This document shows positions 54,507 to 62,870 of a DNA stretch of 64,000 nt, in pieces. The position numbers and the translations under genes are program-made. Where the stretch lies: contig JBCCBV010000003.1 in NCBI GenBank assembly GCA_039033855.1, forward strand, positions 124,001-188,000. The letters run 5' to 3'. The notes beneath the pieces were generated by a model that was given only the letters and a program-made list of their open reading frames with translations, was not told where the DNA came from and made no database searches. Position 1 is the first letter of the stretch. Each line of letters starts with the position of its first letter. This DNA comes from JBCCBV01 sp039033855. GTDB taxonomy: Bacteria; Planctomycetota; Phycisphaerae; Phycisphaerales; Phycisphaeraceae.

Positions 54507-54776
54507 ATGTCTTCCAAAAGCACCATCGTCCGCAACGAGCGCGTCGCCAAGACCGTCGCCAAGTACGCCGACCTCCGCCTGAAGCTCAAAGCCGAAGGCG
54601 ACTACGGCGCCCTGCAACGCCTCCCGCGCGACGCCAGCCCCACCCGGCTCCGCAACCTGTGCGCCCTCACCGGCCGGTCGCGCGGCGTCTACAAGAAGTT
54701 CAAACTCTCGCGCATCAAGCTGCGCGAACTCGCCCTGCAGGGCAAGGTGCCCGGCATGCGTAAGAGCTCCTGGTAA
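54507..54776 (+). CDS. rpsN: 30S ribosomal protein S14, zinc-free form
   Basis: 89 residues, the length of the long E. coli-type S14. PRDASPTRLRNLCALTGRSRGVYKKFKLSRIKLRELALQGKVPGMRKSSW is diagnostic. Only one cysteine is present where zinc-type S14 has a CxxC...CxxC ribbon, so this is the C- form. AAGGAG lies 8 nt before the ATG. Next rpsH, after 76 nt. Confidence 0.96.
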   Translation: MSSKSTIVRNERVAKTVAKYADLRLKLKAEGDYGALQRLPRDASPTRLRNLCALTGRSRGVYKKFKLSRIKLRELALQGKVPGMRKSSW

Positions 54777-54852
54777 CCCGCACGACCGCACGCACCCGCA
54801 CCCCGAACCACCGCCTCCCCGCTAGAAGCCGTTTACTGAAAGCCGACCGCCG

Positions 54853-55251
54853 ATGTCTTTGAGCGACCCCATCGCCGACATGCTCACCCGGATCCGCAAC
54901 GCCGTGCGCAACAACGCCGAGCAGGTGCGCGTCCTCAACTCCAAGGTCTGCCGTGGCATCGCCCAGGTCCTGCAGGACGAGGGCTACATCCAGGGCTACG
55001 ACGTGGTCGAGGACGGCCGTCAGGGCCTGATCCGCATCGAGCTCAAGTACGGCCCCCGCGGCGAGCAGGTCATCAACCTGATCCGCCGGGAGTCCAAGCC
55101 CGGCCGTCGGGTTTACACCAAGGTCCGCGACCTGCCCCGCCCGCTGGGCGGCCTGGGCATCTGCATTTTGACCACCCCCCAAGGCGTGTTGTCCGACCGC
55201 CGCTGTCGGGCCGAAAACCTCGGCGGCGAGCTGCTCTGCACCGTGGAGTGA
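54853..55251 (+). CDS. rpsH: 30S ribosomal protein S8
   Basis: 132 residues. MSLSDPIADMLTRIRNAVRNNAEQV, then YGPRGEQVINLIRRESKPGRRVYTKVRDLPRPLGGLGICILTTPQGVLSDRRCRAENLGGELLCTVE, the S8 pattern with the C-terminal GGE(L/I)LC-(Y/V)V-like end. S8 autoregulates the spc operon in E. coli; no matching target was recognised here. A 111-nt spacer with heptamer repeats follows. Confidence 0.97.
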   Translation: MSLSDPIADMLTRIRNAVRNNAEQVRVLNSKVCRGIAQVLQDEGYIQGYDVVEDGRQGLIRIELKYGPRGEQVINLIRRESKPGRRVYTKVRDLPRPLGGLGICILTTPQGVLSDRRCRAENLGGELLCTVE

Positions 55252-55324
55252 CCCAGCCATCGGCGGGCCGCCAGGCCGGCTGTCCGCCCGAAAGCAAATC
55301 GCCTCGCACTTTGTTGGACTCCGC

Positions 55325-55359
55325 CTGACCGCTGACCGCTGAAGACTGAAAGCTGAACC
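55325..55359 (+). repeat. Five degenerate CTGANNN heptamers before rplF
   Basis: Five tandem units of 7 bp, each starting CTGA: CTGACCG twice, then CTGAAGA, CTGAAAG and CTGAACC. They end 3 nt before the rplF ATG and replace a standard ribosome-binding sequence. Similar heptads occur at 57663-57676 (CTGCCTT, CTGCCTA). Confidence 0.8.
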
Positions 55360-55362
55360 ACC

Positions 55363-55905
55363 ATGTCCCGAATCGGCAAAAACCCCGTGCCCATCGCCAA
55401 CGGCGCCACCGTCGCGCTCAAAGGCGCCACGCTGTCGGTTACCGGCAAGCTCGGCGCGCTGTCGCTCGACCTGACCAACCATGTCCACGTTGAGATCAAC
55501 GAGGGCGACAAGGTCGTCACCGTGACCCGCGCCAACAACAGCCGGCCCGCCCGGGCGATGCACGGCACCACCCGCCAGCTCATCGCCAACATGATCCAGG
55601 GCGTCACCGAGGGCTACAAGAAAGAGCTCGAGGTCAATGGCGTCGGCTACACCGCCCAGGTCAAGGGCCAGGAAGTCCACCTGAAGGTCGGTTTCGCCGA
55701 CACCCGCATCGTGGCCATCCCCGACGGCGTGACCGTGGCCGTGACCGGCCCGATCATCACCGTGACCGGCTACAGCAAACCGCTGGTCGGCCAGACCGCC
55801 GCCAAGATCCGTGCCGAGCGCAAGCCCGAGCCTTACAACGGCAAGGGCATCCGCTATCGCGACGAAGTCATCCTCCGCAAGCAGGGCAAGGCCTTCGGCA
55901 AGTAA
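55363..55905 (+). CDS. rplF: 50S ribosomal protein L6
   Basis: 180 residues, normal. MSRIGKNPVPIANGATV, TRANNSRPARAMHGTTRQLIANMIQGVTEGYKKELEVNGVGYTAQVKG and IRAERKPEPYNGKGIRYRDEVILRKQGKAFGK match L6 with its two repeated domains, next to the elongation-factor site. No clear Shine-Dalgarno is visible; only the heptamer repeats lie just upstream. rplR follows after 27 nt. Confidence 0.98.
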   Translation: MSRIGKNPVPIANGATVALKGATLSVTGKLGALSLDLTNHVHVEINEGDKVVTVTRANNSRPARAMHGTTRQLIANMIQGVTEGYKKELEVNGVGYTAQVKGQEVHLKVGFADTRIVAIPDGVTVAVTGPIITVTGYSKPLVGQTAAKIRAERKPEPYNGKGIRYRDEVILRKQGKAFGK

Positions 55906-55932
55906 GCGCCCGGCCGCCACTGGACCCCGACC

Positions 55933-56289
55933 ATGAACCGCAAATCCCCCAACCTCGCCCGCCGTACCCGGCGCCGCACCGGCATCCGCAAGCGCGTCTT
56001 CGGCACGCCCGAGCGCCCCCGGCTGACGGTGTTCCGCAGCTCCAAGCACATGTACGCCCAGGTCATCGACGACATGACCGGCAAGACGCTGGCGTCGGCC
56101 AGCACCATCCAGGCCAAGGCCGACAAGGGCGCCGACACCTCCGCCGCCGCCGCGGTCGGCAAGTCGGTCGCCGAGTCCGCCAAGCAGGCCGGCGTGTCCG
56201 CCGTCGCCTTCGACCGCAACGGCTACCGATTCCACGGCCGGGTCAAGGCCCTGGCCGACGCCGCCCGCGAGGCCGGCCTCCAGTTCTGA
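55933..56289 (+). CDS. rplR: 50S ribosomal protein L18
   Basis: 118 residues. RRTGIRKRVFGTPERPRLTVFRSSKHMYAQVIDDMTGKTLASAST and AVAFDRNGYRFHGRVKALADAAREAGLQF are the L18 core that binds 5S rRNA. It follows rplF closely and precedes rpsE by 43 nt, where two perfect copies of CGCAGACCCC (56301-56320) stand. Confidence 0.98.
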   Translation: MNRKSPNLARRTRRRTGIRKRVFGTPERPRLTVFRSSKHMYAQVIDDMTGKTLASASTIQAKADKGADTSAAAAVGKSVAESAKQAGVSAVAFDRNGYRFHGRVKALADAAREAGLQF

Positions 56290-56332
56290 CCGCGCCCACC
56301 CGCAGACCCCCGCAGACCCCAGGTCCACCCTT

Positions 56333-57094
56333 ATGTCCCCAGCCGCTCAAGAAAGCCAGCAACTCGAATCCACCACCGTGTGGATCAACCGAACCTCGAC
56401 CACCGTCAAAGGCGGGCGTCGCCTGAGCTTCGCCGCGCTCGTGGTCGTGGGCGACCGGCGCGGCACCGTCGGCGTGGGGTACGGCAAGGGTCGCGGCGTC
56501 CCCGCCGCCATCGAGAAGGCCCAGAAGATCGCCCGCAAGAACCTGTTCACCGTCACCATGAACGGCGGCACGCTGCCCCACATGGTGCAGGGCCGGTTCC
56601 TGTCGTCCAGCGTCCGTTTGCTCCCGGCCGCGCCGGGTACCGGCGTGATCGCGGGCGGCACCGTGCGTGCCGTGCTCGAAATGGCCGGCATCCAGGACTG
56701 CCTGACCAAGTGCTATGGGTCGACGTCCAAGACCAACGTCGCCAAGGCCGTGATGGAAGGCCTGCGCCTGCTGCGCAGCCGTGAAGAGGTCGCCGCCCTG
56801 CGCGGGGTGGAGATCAAGGCCACCGCGATCGACGAGGTGCTCGAAGCCTCGCGTTTGAGCATGGAGGCCAAGGCCGCTGCCTCGCCGGCGCCGGCCAAGC
56901 CCGCCCTCGAGCCCAAACCTGAGCCCGAAGCCGAGCCCGAAGCCAAGCAAGAGGCCGCCGCCCCGGCCGAATCTGCAGCCGAAGCCGCTGTTGAATCAGA
57001 GGCCCCGGCCGAAGAAACCCCTTCTGCGGAAGCCTCTGCTGAACAAGCAGCGCCTGACGAACCCGCTTCCGAAGAGAACAAGACCGACGCCTGA
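56333..57094 (+). CDS. rpsE: 30S ribosomal protein S5 with acidic tail
   Basis: 253 residues versus about 165 in most bacteria. The core (VWINRTSTTVKGGRRLSFAALVVVGDRRGTVGVGYGKGRGVPAAIEKAQKIA, LLPAAPGTGVIAGGTVRAVLEMAGIQDCLTKCYGSTSKTNVAKAVMEGL) is complete and ends near residue 175. The remaining 75 residues are Ala/Glu/Pro-rich and acidic (EPEAEPEAKQEAAAPAES...), hence disordered. The rpmD gene that usually follows is absent; rplO comes next after 53 nt. Confidence 0.97.
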   Translation: MSPAAQESQQLESTTVWINRTSTTVKGGRRLSFAALVVVGDRRGTVGVGYGKGRGVPAAIEKAQKIARKNLFTVTMNGGTLPHMVQGRFLSSSVRLLPAAPGTGVIAGGTVRAVLEMAGIQDCLTKCYGSTSKTNVAKAVMEGLRLLRSREEVAALRGVEIKATAIDEVLEASRLSMEAKAAASPAPAKPALEPKPEPEAEPEAKQEAAAPAESAAEAAVESEAPAEETPSAEASAEQAAPDEPASEENKTDA

Positions 57095-57147
57095 ACCCGC
57101 CCCCAGCGCCCGGCGTCGCAACCGGCGCCCCTTGGAGCGTTCCCACC

Positions 57148-57588
57148 ATGATGATCCACGAAATCACCGAGAAGGCCGGCCGCCACAAGCGCCGCAAGCG
57201 CATCGGGCGCGGCCCGGGTTCCGGCCACGGCAAGACCGCCGGCCGAGGCCACAACGGCTACAGCTCGCGCTCGGGCAACTCCAACCCGCACGAGGGCGGC
57301 GCCGTGCCCATGCACGCCAAGTTCCCCAAGCGCGGCTTCTCGAACTTCCAGTTCCAGACCCGCTACGCGGTGGTCAACCTCAAGTCGCTCGACGCCCGGT
57401 TTGACGACGGCGCCGAGGTCACCCCCGAAATGCTGGTCAAGCACGGCCTGATCCGCAGCACCAAGCTGCCGGTCAAGGTGCTCGGCTTCGGCGCCACGTC
57501 CAAGAAGCTCCGCGTCACCGCGGCCAAGTTCAGCGCCTCGGCCAAGCAGAAGATCGAAGACGCCGGCGGCCAGGTCACCCAAGCCTGA
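57148..57588 (+). CDS. rplO: 50S ribosomal protein L15
   Basis: 146 residues. KRIGRGPGSGHGKTAGRGHNGYSSRSGN and FPKRGFSNFQFQTRYAVVNLKSLD are the conserved N-terminal part; GFGATSKKLRVTAAKFSASAKQKIEDAGG the C-terminal part. It assembles late on 23S rRNA. The start carries an extra Met-Ile-His lead. A 140-nt spacer with CCGGAAG words precedes secY. Confidence 0.97.
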   Translation: MMIHEITEKAGRHKRRKRIGRGPGSGHGKTAGRGHNGYSSRSGNSNPHEGGAVPMHAKFPKRGFSNFQFQTRYAVVNLKSLDARFDDGAEVTPEMLVKHGLIRSTKLPVKVLGFGATSKKLRVTAAKFSASAKQKIEDAGGQVTQA

Positions 57589-57728
57589 TCCCCCTCGGAA
57601 GTCCCGGAAGCTCACCGGGCGCCCCGCAAGCCCCGGCCCGCAGCCTCGCCTCGGACGACGCTCTGCCTTCTGCCTAAAACCGCACCTGCCCGCCACGCCT
57701 CGGCCCGCAGCGGATACGCTCCCGGACC

Positions 57729-59165
57729 ATGCTCCAAGCCTTCTTCAACATCTGGCGCATCCCCGACCTGCGGAACAAGCTGTTGTTCACGCTGTCGATG
57801 CTGGCGATCTACCGCATCGGGTTCTTTATCCCGCTGCCGGGCGTCGATCAGAGCGCGCTCAAAGAGTGGGCCGAAAACCAGTCGGGCGGCGCCGCGGGCA
57901 ACCTGCTGAGCTTCGTCAGCCTGTTTACTGGCGGGTCGTTCAGCCAGTCCACGCTGTTCGGGCTGGGGATCATGCCGTACATCTCGGCGGCCATCATCTT
58001 TCAGCTGCTGGGCTCGGTCAGCGAGAAGCTCAAAGCCCTGAAAAAGGAAGGCCCCGCCGGCCAGCAGAAGATCCAGGAGTACACCCGCTGGTCCACGCTC
58101 GGGCTGTGCCTGGTGCAATCGGTGTTCTGGTTGCAGTTCCTGACCAGCCAAAACCTGGTCTACGCCGAATACGCTCAGTCGCCGATCTTCTGGCTTTCCG
58201 GCGTCACCGCGCTGACCGGCGGCACGATCTTCCTGATGTGGATCGGCGAGCAGATCGACAAGTACGGGATCGGCAACGGCATCTCGCTCATTATCACCGC
58301 AGGCATCATCGCGGCCATGCCCGGCGCCATCCAAACCGTAATCGCCGACTTCTCGCTTTCGGGCGAGGCCGGTACGGGCGACGACGGCGGCTCGGGTCGC
58401 TACGGCCCGCTCAACGTGCTGTTCCTGCTGATCTCCTTCGTGGCGGTCGTGGCCGGGGCGGTCACCATCACCCAGGGCCAGCGCCGCATCCCCATCCAGC
58501 AGGCCAAGCACACCCGAGGCCGGCGGGTCTACGGCGGGCAAAAGTCCTACCTGCCCCTGCGGGTCAACCACGGCGGCGTGATGCCCATCATCTTCGCCAG
58601 CTCGCTGATGCTGTTCCCCTCGCTCCTGCTGGGCTGGGCCGACGCCAGCCTCCGCGGCGCCGACGGCTGGCTGCTCGGCAGCCTGGGCACGGCCATGACG
58701 TTCCTCAACCGCGAACTCGGGCCCCAGGGCTACGGCTACGGGTTCCTGTACATCCTGGTTTACATCGGGCTGATCTACTTCTTCAGCTACTTCTGGACCA
58801 CGGTGCAGTTCAACCCTGAGGAAACCGCCACCAACCTGCGCGACCACGGCAGCTTCATCCCCGGCTTGCGCCCGGGCCCGAGGACCGCTGAATATTTAGA
58901 AACCGTCATGGAGCGCATCACCTACGTGGGCGCCGGGTTCCTCGCGATTATCGCGGTCATCCCGATGGCGGTGTCGAGTTACGGCAAGGTGGATTTCCTG
59001 GTGTCGCAGTTCCTGGGGGGCACCGGGCTGTTAATCGTGGTGAGCGTGATGCTGGACTTTGTCCAGCGGATCGAGGCCCAGTTGCTCATGCGGAACTACC
59101 AGGGCTTCCTGGGCGGCGAAAGCGGCCGGGGCGGCTCGAAAATCCGCGGCACCCGGGGCCGATAG
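57729..59165 (+). CDS. secY: Preprotein translocase subunit SecY
   Basis: 478 residues with ten predicted membrane helices. It forms the channel for secreted and membrane proteins. Motifs are IWRIPDLRNKLLFTLSMLAIYRIGFFIPLPGVD, FGLGIMPYISAAIIFQLLGSV, RRIPIQQAKHTRGRRVYGGQKSYLPLRVNHGGVMPIIFASSLMLFPSLL and YFWTTVQFNPEETATNLRDHGSFIPGLRPG. It is about 35 residues longer than the E. coli protein through periplasmic and cytoplasmic loop insertions. No adk follows as in E. coli-like or Bacillus orders; map comes next, 92 nt on. Confidence 0.98.
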   Translation: MLQAFFNIWRIPDLRNKLLFTLSMLAIYRIGFFIPLPGVDQSALKEWAENQSGGAAGNLLSFVSLFTGGSFSQSTLFGLGIMPYISAAIIFQLLGSVSEKLKALKKEGPAGQQKIQEYTRWSTLGLCLVQSVFWLQFLTSQNLVYAEYAQSPIFWLSGVTALTGGTIFLMWIGEQIDKYGIGNGISLIITAGIIAAMPGAIQTVIADFSLSGEAGTGDDGGSGRYGPLNVLFLLISFVAVVAGAVTITQGQRRIPIQQAKHTRGRRVYGGQKSYLPLRVNHGGVMPIIFASSLMLFPSLLLGWADASLRGADGWLLGSLGTAMTFLNRELGPQGYGYGFLYILVYIGLIYFFSYFWTTVQFNPEETATNLRDHGSFIPGLRPGPRTAEYLETVMERITYVGAGFLAIIAVIPMAVSSYGKVDFLVSQFLGGTGLLIVVSVMLDFVQRIEAQLLMRNYQGFLGGESGRGGSKIRGTRGR

Positions 59166-59257
59166 ACGCACTCCAGCAAGGCAAAGGCGTTTGCTCGCAG
59201 GGCTTGACCGGGGTATCCTCCGGGGCTCGGACGGGCGAACCAGCGGGATTGGACCCG

Positions 59258-60046
59258 ATGGCGATCGTCCGTAAAACCCAGGAACAGATCGAGCGGATGC
59301 GCTCCGCCGGCCGGATCGTGCACCAGGTGCACCAGCGGTTGGCCGAGTTTGTCCAACCCGGCGTCACGACCCAGGAGATCGACAGCGAGGCCTTCCGCGT
59401 GTTTTCCGCCGCCGGAGCCAAGGGCCTGTTTAAGAACTACCCGACCTACCGGCCCGGAACCGGCTTCCCCGCACACACCTGCATCAGCGTCAACGACGTG
59501 GTGGTCCACGGCATCGCCGACGACCGCGTGATCCAGGATGGAGACATCGTCGGCGTCGACTGCGGCGTCCAGCTCGATGGGTGGTGCGGAGACTCGGCCC
59601 GAACCCTGCTGGTCGGCAACGTGGCCCCCGACGTTCGCGAATTGTGCGAGGCGACCGAGCACGTGCTCCAGATCGCCATCGAAAACGTCCGGCCCGGCCG
59701 CCGGTGGAGCCAGGTCGCCCGCCTGATGCAGAACTACGCCGAGGCCAAGGGCTACGGCATCGTGAAAGACTTTGTCGGCCACGGCATCGGCCAGAAACTC
59801 CACGAAGACCCCAAGGTCCCCAACTTCGTCAGCAAAGAACTCCTCGCCAACGACATCGAACTCCGGCCCGGCATGGTGTTGGCCATCGAGCCTATGTGCA
59901 ACCTGGGCACCGGCTCGGTCCGGACCCTGAAAGACGGCTGGACCGTCGTCACCAACGACGGCAAACCCTCGGCCCACTATGAACACACCCTCGCCGTCAC
60001 CGAGAACGGCGCCGACGTATTGACCGACGGCCACCAGGCCGCCTGA
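59258..60046 (+). CDS. map: Methionine aminopeptidase, type I
   Basis: 262 residues. Removes the initiator Met from nascent proteins using two metal ions. The five ligands are present: Asp101 and Asp112 (GVDCGVQLDGWCGDSA), His175 (FVGHGIGQKLHEDP), Glu211 (VLAIEPMCNLG) and Glu242 (SAHYEHTLAVTENG). No zinc-finger extension. It occupies the place between secY and infA, as in many Gram-positive spc operons but without adk. infA follows after 85 nt. Confidence 0.98.
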   Translation: MAIVRKTQEQIERMRSAGRIVHQVHQRLAEFVQPGVTTQEIDSEAFRVFSAAGAKGLFKNYPTYRPGTGFPAHTCISVNDVVVHGIADDRVIQDGDIVGVDCGVQLDGWCGDSARTLLVGNVAPDVRELCEATEHVLQIAIENVRPGRRWSQVARLMQNYAEAKGYGIVKDFVGHGIGQKLHEDPKVPNFVSKELLANDIELRPGMVLAIEPMCNLGTGSVRTLKDGWTVVTNDGKPSAHYEHTLAVTENGADVLTDGHQAA

Positions 60047-60131
60047 CCCCCGAACCCACCCCGCCCCGAAACGCCTGCCCCGGGCACAAGCTCATCACCG
60101 AGCGCCCAACCGACCCCCGAAACACCGCCGT

Positions 60132-60347
60132 ATGCCCAAGGAAGACGCGATCCAGCTCGAAGGCCAGGTCATCGAGGCCATGCCCAGCGCCATGTTTAAG
60201 GTCAAGCTGGAGAACGACCACGAGATCCTGGCCCGGATTTCCGGCAAGATGCGCAAGTTTTACATCCGCATCATCCCCGGCGACCGCGTGACCGTGGAAG
60301 TCAGCCCCTACGACCTGACCAAAGGCCGTATTGTGTACCGCCACTAA
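60132..60347 (+). CDS. infA: Translation initiation factor IF-1
   Basis: 71 residues, normal for the family. An S1-like OB fold: EDAIQLEGQVIEAMPSAMFKVKLENDHEILARISGKMRKFYIRIIPGDRVTVEVSPYDLTKGRIVYRH. It occupies the 30S A site during initiation. It lies between map and rpmJ, a common order. The spacer to rpmJ is 84 nt. Confidence 0.98.
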   Translation: MPKEDAIQLEGQVIEAMPSAMFKVKLENDHEILARISGKMRKFYIRIIPGDRVTVEVSPYDLTKGRIVYRH

Positions 60348-60431
60348 ACCCGTTTTGACCCCCGATGGGCGTCCCCGACCCGACGCCCGGCCGACCCCGC
60401 ACCCGCGAGCCGGCCCCCAGGAGTGTTTGTG

Positions 60432-60557
60432 ATGAAGATCGTCAGTTCCCTCAAGAGCGCCAAGGCCCGCCACCGCGACTGCAAGGTCGTCCGCCGCCGC
60501 GGCAAAGTGTTCGTCATCTGCAAGAGCAAGCCCAAGTTCAAGGCCCGTCAGCGCTAA
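60432..60557 (+). CDS. rpmJ: 50S ribosomal protein L36, type B
   Basis: 41 residues: MKIVSSLKSAKARHRDCKVV at the start, then VFVICKSKPKFKARQR. It is the longer, YkgO-like B form. Only two cysteines remain (Cys17, Cys30) and the CxxC...C...H zinc site of the A form is missing, so zinc is probably not bound. GGAG is 10 nt before the ATG. It sits at the standard place between infA and rpsM, so it is the primary copy here, not a zinc-starvation spare. Confidence 0.95.
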   Translation: MKIVSSLKSAKARHRDCKVVRRRGKVFVICKSKPKFKARQR

Positions 60558-60584
60558 CCGCGACCCGCGCCCAGGAAGCAACCC

Positions 60585-60968
60585 ATGCCCCGTATCGCCG
60601 GCATCGACATCCCCGATAGCAAGCCCCTGCGCATCGCGTTGCGCTACATCTATGGCGTCGGGCCCAAGTTCTCCGACGCCATCTGCAAGCAGGCCGAGCT
60701 CGACCCCGAGCGTCGGGCCCACACGCTCAACGAAGATGAACTGGCCAAAATCGCCGGCATCCTCGAGGCCGACTTCGTCATCGAAGGCGCCCTCCGCCGG
60801 CAGGTGGCGCAGAACATCCAACGGCTGCGCGACATCCGCAGCTACCGCGGCGACCGCCACCGCCGAGGCCTGCCGTGCCACGGCCAGCGCACCCGCACCA
60901 ACGCCCGCACCCGCAAGGGCCGCAAGAAAACCGTGGCCGGCAAGAAGTCCATCAAGGGCATGAAGTAA
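60585..60968 (+). CDS. rpsM: 30S ribosomal protein S13
   Basis: 127 residues. MPRIAGIDIPDSKPLRIALRYIYGVG, then RQVAQNIQRLRDIRSYRGDRHRRGLPCHGQRTRTNARTRKGRKKTVAGKKS, diagnostic of S13, which contacts the P-site tRNA and the 50S bridge. It lies 27 nt after rpmJ. The 122-nt spacer to rpsK can fold (GGCC-CCGAC...GTCGG-CC type hairpin around 61034-61054). Confidence 0.98.
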   Translation: MPRIAGIDIPDSKPLRIALRYIYGVGPKFSDAICKQAELDPERRAHTLNEDELAKIAGILEADFVIEGALRRQVAQNIQRLRDIRSYRGDRHRRGLPCHGQRTRTNARTRKGRKKTVAGKKSIKGMK

Positions 60969-61090
60969 CCGGTCGCCTACGCCTTGCCGCGCGTCGGCAG
61001 GGTCGAATGATCCCTCCCCCTCAAGCGAGCCGCCGGCCCCGACGTGGTGTCGGCCTTACGGCGGCGTTCGCAGCTTGAAAGCACCAGACC

Positions 61091-61468
61091 ATGGCCAAGA
61101 AGAACAAAAAAGTCCGCAAGAACGTCACCCGTGGCATCGCTTACGTCAAAGCGAGCTTCAACAACACCCTGGTGACCATCACCGACCCCAACGGCGAAAC
61201 CCTCGCCTGGGGCTCGGCCGGCTCGATCGGCTTTAAGGGCTCGCGCAAGAGCACGCCCTTCGCCGCCACCCGCGCCAGCGAAGAGGCCGCCGCCAAGGTC
61301 CGCAAGATGGGCATGAGCGAGGTCGAAGTCCGCGTTAAGGGCGCCGGCCCCGGCCGCGAGTCGGCCGTCACCGGCCTCCAGCACTCGGGCCTGCGCATCA
61401 CCGCGATCGAAGACCACACCCCCATCCCGCACAACGGCTGCCGACCCCGCAAGAAGCGCCGCGTCTAA
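61091..61468 (+). CDS. rpsK: 30S ribosomal protein S11
   Basis: 125 residues. AYVKASFNNTLVTITDPNGETLAWGSAGSIGFKGSRKSTPFAATRASEEAAAKVRKMGMSEVEVRVKGAGPGRESAV and DHTPIPHNGCRPRKKRRV are the S11 pattern. S4 (rpsD), usually next in the alpha operon, is not here. A 172-nt GC-rich spacer leads to rpoA. Confidence 0.98.
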   Translation: MAKKNKKVRKNVTRGIAYVKASFNNTLVTITDPNGETLAWGSAGSIGFKGSRKSTPFAATRASEEAAAKVRKMGMSEVEVRVKGAGPGRESAVTGLQHSGLRITAIEDHTPIPHNGCRPRKKRRV

Positions 61469-61640
61469 CGCCCGTTGTGACCTCCGGGTAAGGCACGGCC
61501 TTCGGGCCGCCCGCCGCGCCCGCATCCCCCCGAGTCCCCCCGCCTACAGCAGCCCCGCCCGGCCCGCAGCAGCCGGCCCGGGGCGTTTAGGGGCGGGACG
61601 TTTCCCCCTGTGAAACCGCTGCACCTGCTTGGAGATCCCC

Positions 61641-62651
61641 ATGCGTATCCGCTGGCGAGGCCTTGAACTACCGCACCGTGTCGTACCGAACGCCGAGACC
61701 CTCTCGGAAAACTACGGCATGTTTACCGTCGAACCCTTCGAGCGGGGCTTCGGCACCACCGTGGGCAACTCGCTCCGGCGCATCCTGCTGTCGAGCCTCG
61801 AAGGCTCGGCCGTAACCGGCGTGCGCATCAAGGGCGCCGAGCACGAGTTCACCTCGCTCGACGGCGTGATGGAAGACGTCACCGACGTCGTCCTGAACGT
61901 CAAAGACATGATCGTCTCGATGGAGGGCGACGAGCCCAAGACCATGCGCCTCCAGGCCGAAGGCCCGGGCGAGGTCACCTGCGAGCTCATCGAGGCCGAC
62001 ACCTCGATCGAGATCCACAACAAAGAACGCCTCCTGGCCACGCTGACCAAGCAGGTCGATTTCGACATGGAGTTCGTGGTCGAAAAGGGCCGCGGCTACG
62101 TGCCCGCTTCCGAGCAATACGAAGACCAGCAGGAAGAGATCGAGGTCGGGCTCATCCCGGTCGACGCCAACTTCTCGCCGGTGCGCCGGGTGCGCTACAA
62201 GGTCGAAGACACGCGCGTGGGTCAGAAGGTCAACTTCGACAAGCTGACGCTCGAGGTCTGGACCGACGGCACGGTGACGCCGGAGATGGCCGTGGTCGAG
62301 GCCGCGAAGATCCTCCGCAAGCACCTCAACCCGTTCGTGCAGTTCTTCGAGCTCGGCCAGGAGTCCGCCAGCGAAACCGCCACCGCGGCCGCCCGCGTGG
62401 ACGAAGAGCTGATCCGCAAGCTGCAGATGTCGGTCGCCGAGCTCGACCTGTCGGTCCGCGCCAACAACTGCCTGGAGTCGGCGCAGATCACCAACGTGGC
62501 CGACCTGGTGACCCGTGAAGAGCCCGAACTGCTCAAGGTCCGCAGCTTCGGCAAGACGTCGCTCCGCGAGGTCAAGCGCAAGCTCACCGAGATGGGCCTG
62601 GAGCTGGGCATGGAACTGCCCGCCGACTTCGAACAGCAGGTCTCGGCCTAA
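61641..62651 (+). CDS. rpoA: RNA polymerase alpha subunit
   Basis: 336 residues from ATG 61641. N-terminal assembly domain: YGMFTVEPFERGFGTTVGNSLRRILLSSLEGSAVTGVRIKGAEHEFT, followed by the NTD2 part and a short linker. The C-terminal domain is present (LRKLQMSVAELDLSVRANNCLESAQITNVADLVTREEPELLKVRSFGKTSLREVKRKLTEMGLELG), with two helix-hairpin-helix motifs for UP elements and activators. GGAG lies 10 nt before the start. The gap to rplQ is 219 nt, the longest within the cluster. Confidence 0.98.
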   Translation: MRIRWRGLELPHRVVPNAETLSENYGMFTVEPFERGFGTTVGNSLRRILLSSLEGSAVTGVRIKGAEHEFTSLDGVMEDVTDVVLNVKDMIVSMEGDEPKTMRLQAEGPGEVTCELIEADTSIEIHNKERLLATLTKQVDFDMEFVVEKGRGYVPASEQYEDQQEEIEVGLIPVDANFSPVRRVRYKVEDTRVGQKVNFDKLTLEVWTDGTVTPEMAVVEAAKILRKHLNPFVQFFELGQESASETATAAARVDEELIRKLQMSVAELDLSVRANNCLESAQITNVADLVTREEPELLKVRSFGKTSLREVKRKLTEMGLELGMELPADFEQQVSA

Positions 62652-62870
62652 CCGCCGAGCCCGTCGCCCCCCGGCGTTTTCGCCCGGGGACACCCCTCGG
62701 GGGCCTTCGACGCCCCGGCCGCTCGTCGCGGCCATCACGCCCGCGCACCGGTTCTCACGAACGTATTGCGCGAGCCTTCCCCGACCGCCGCACCCGTTGC
62801 GGACCCGTCGGGAGTGGCCCAAGGCCGCCGGACCCTCACCGGCCGCCTCGCCAAGACAAGGAGACCCACC

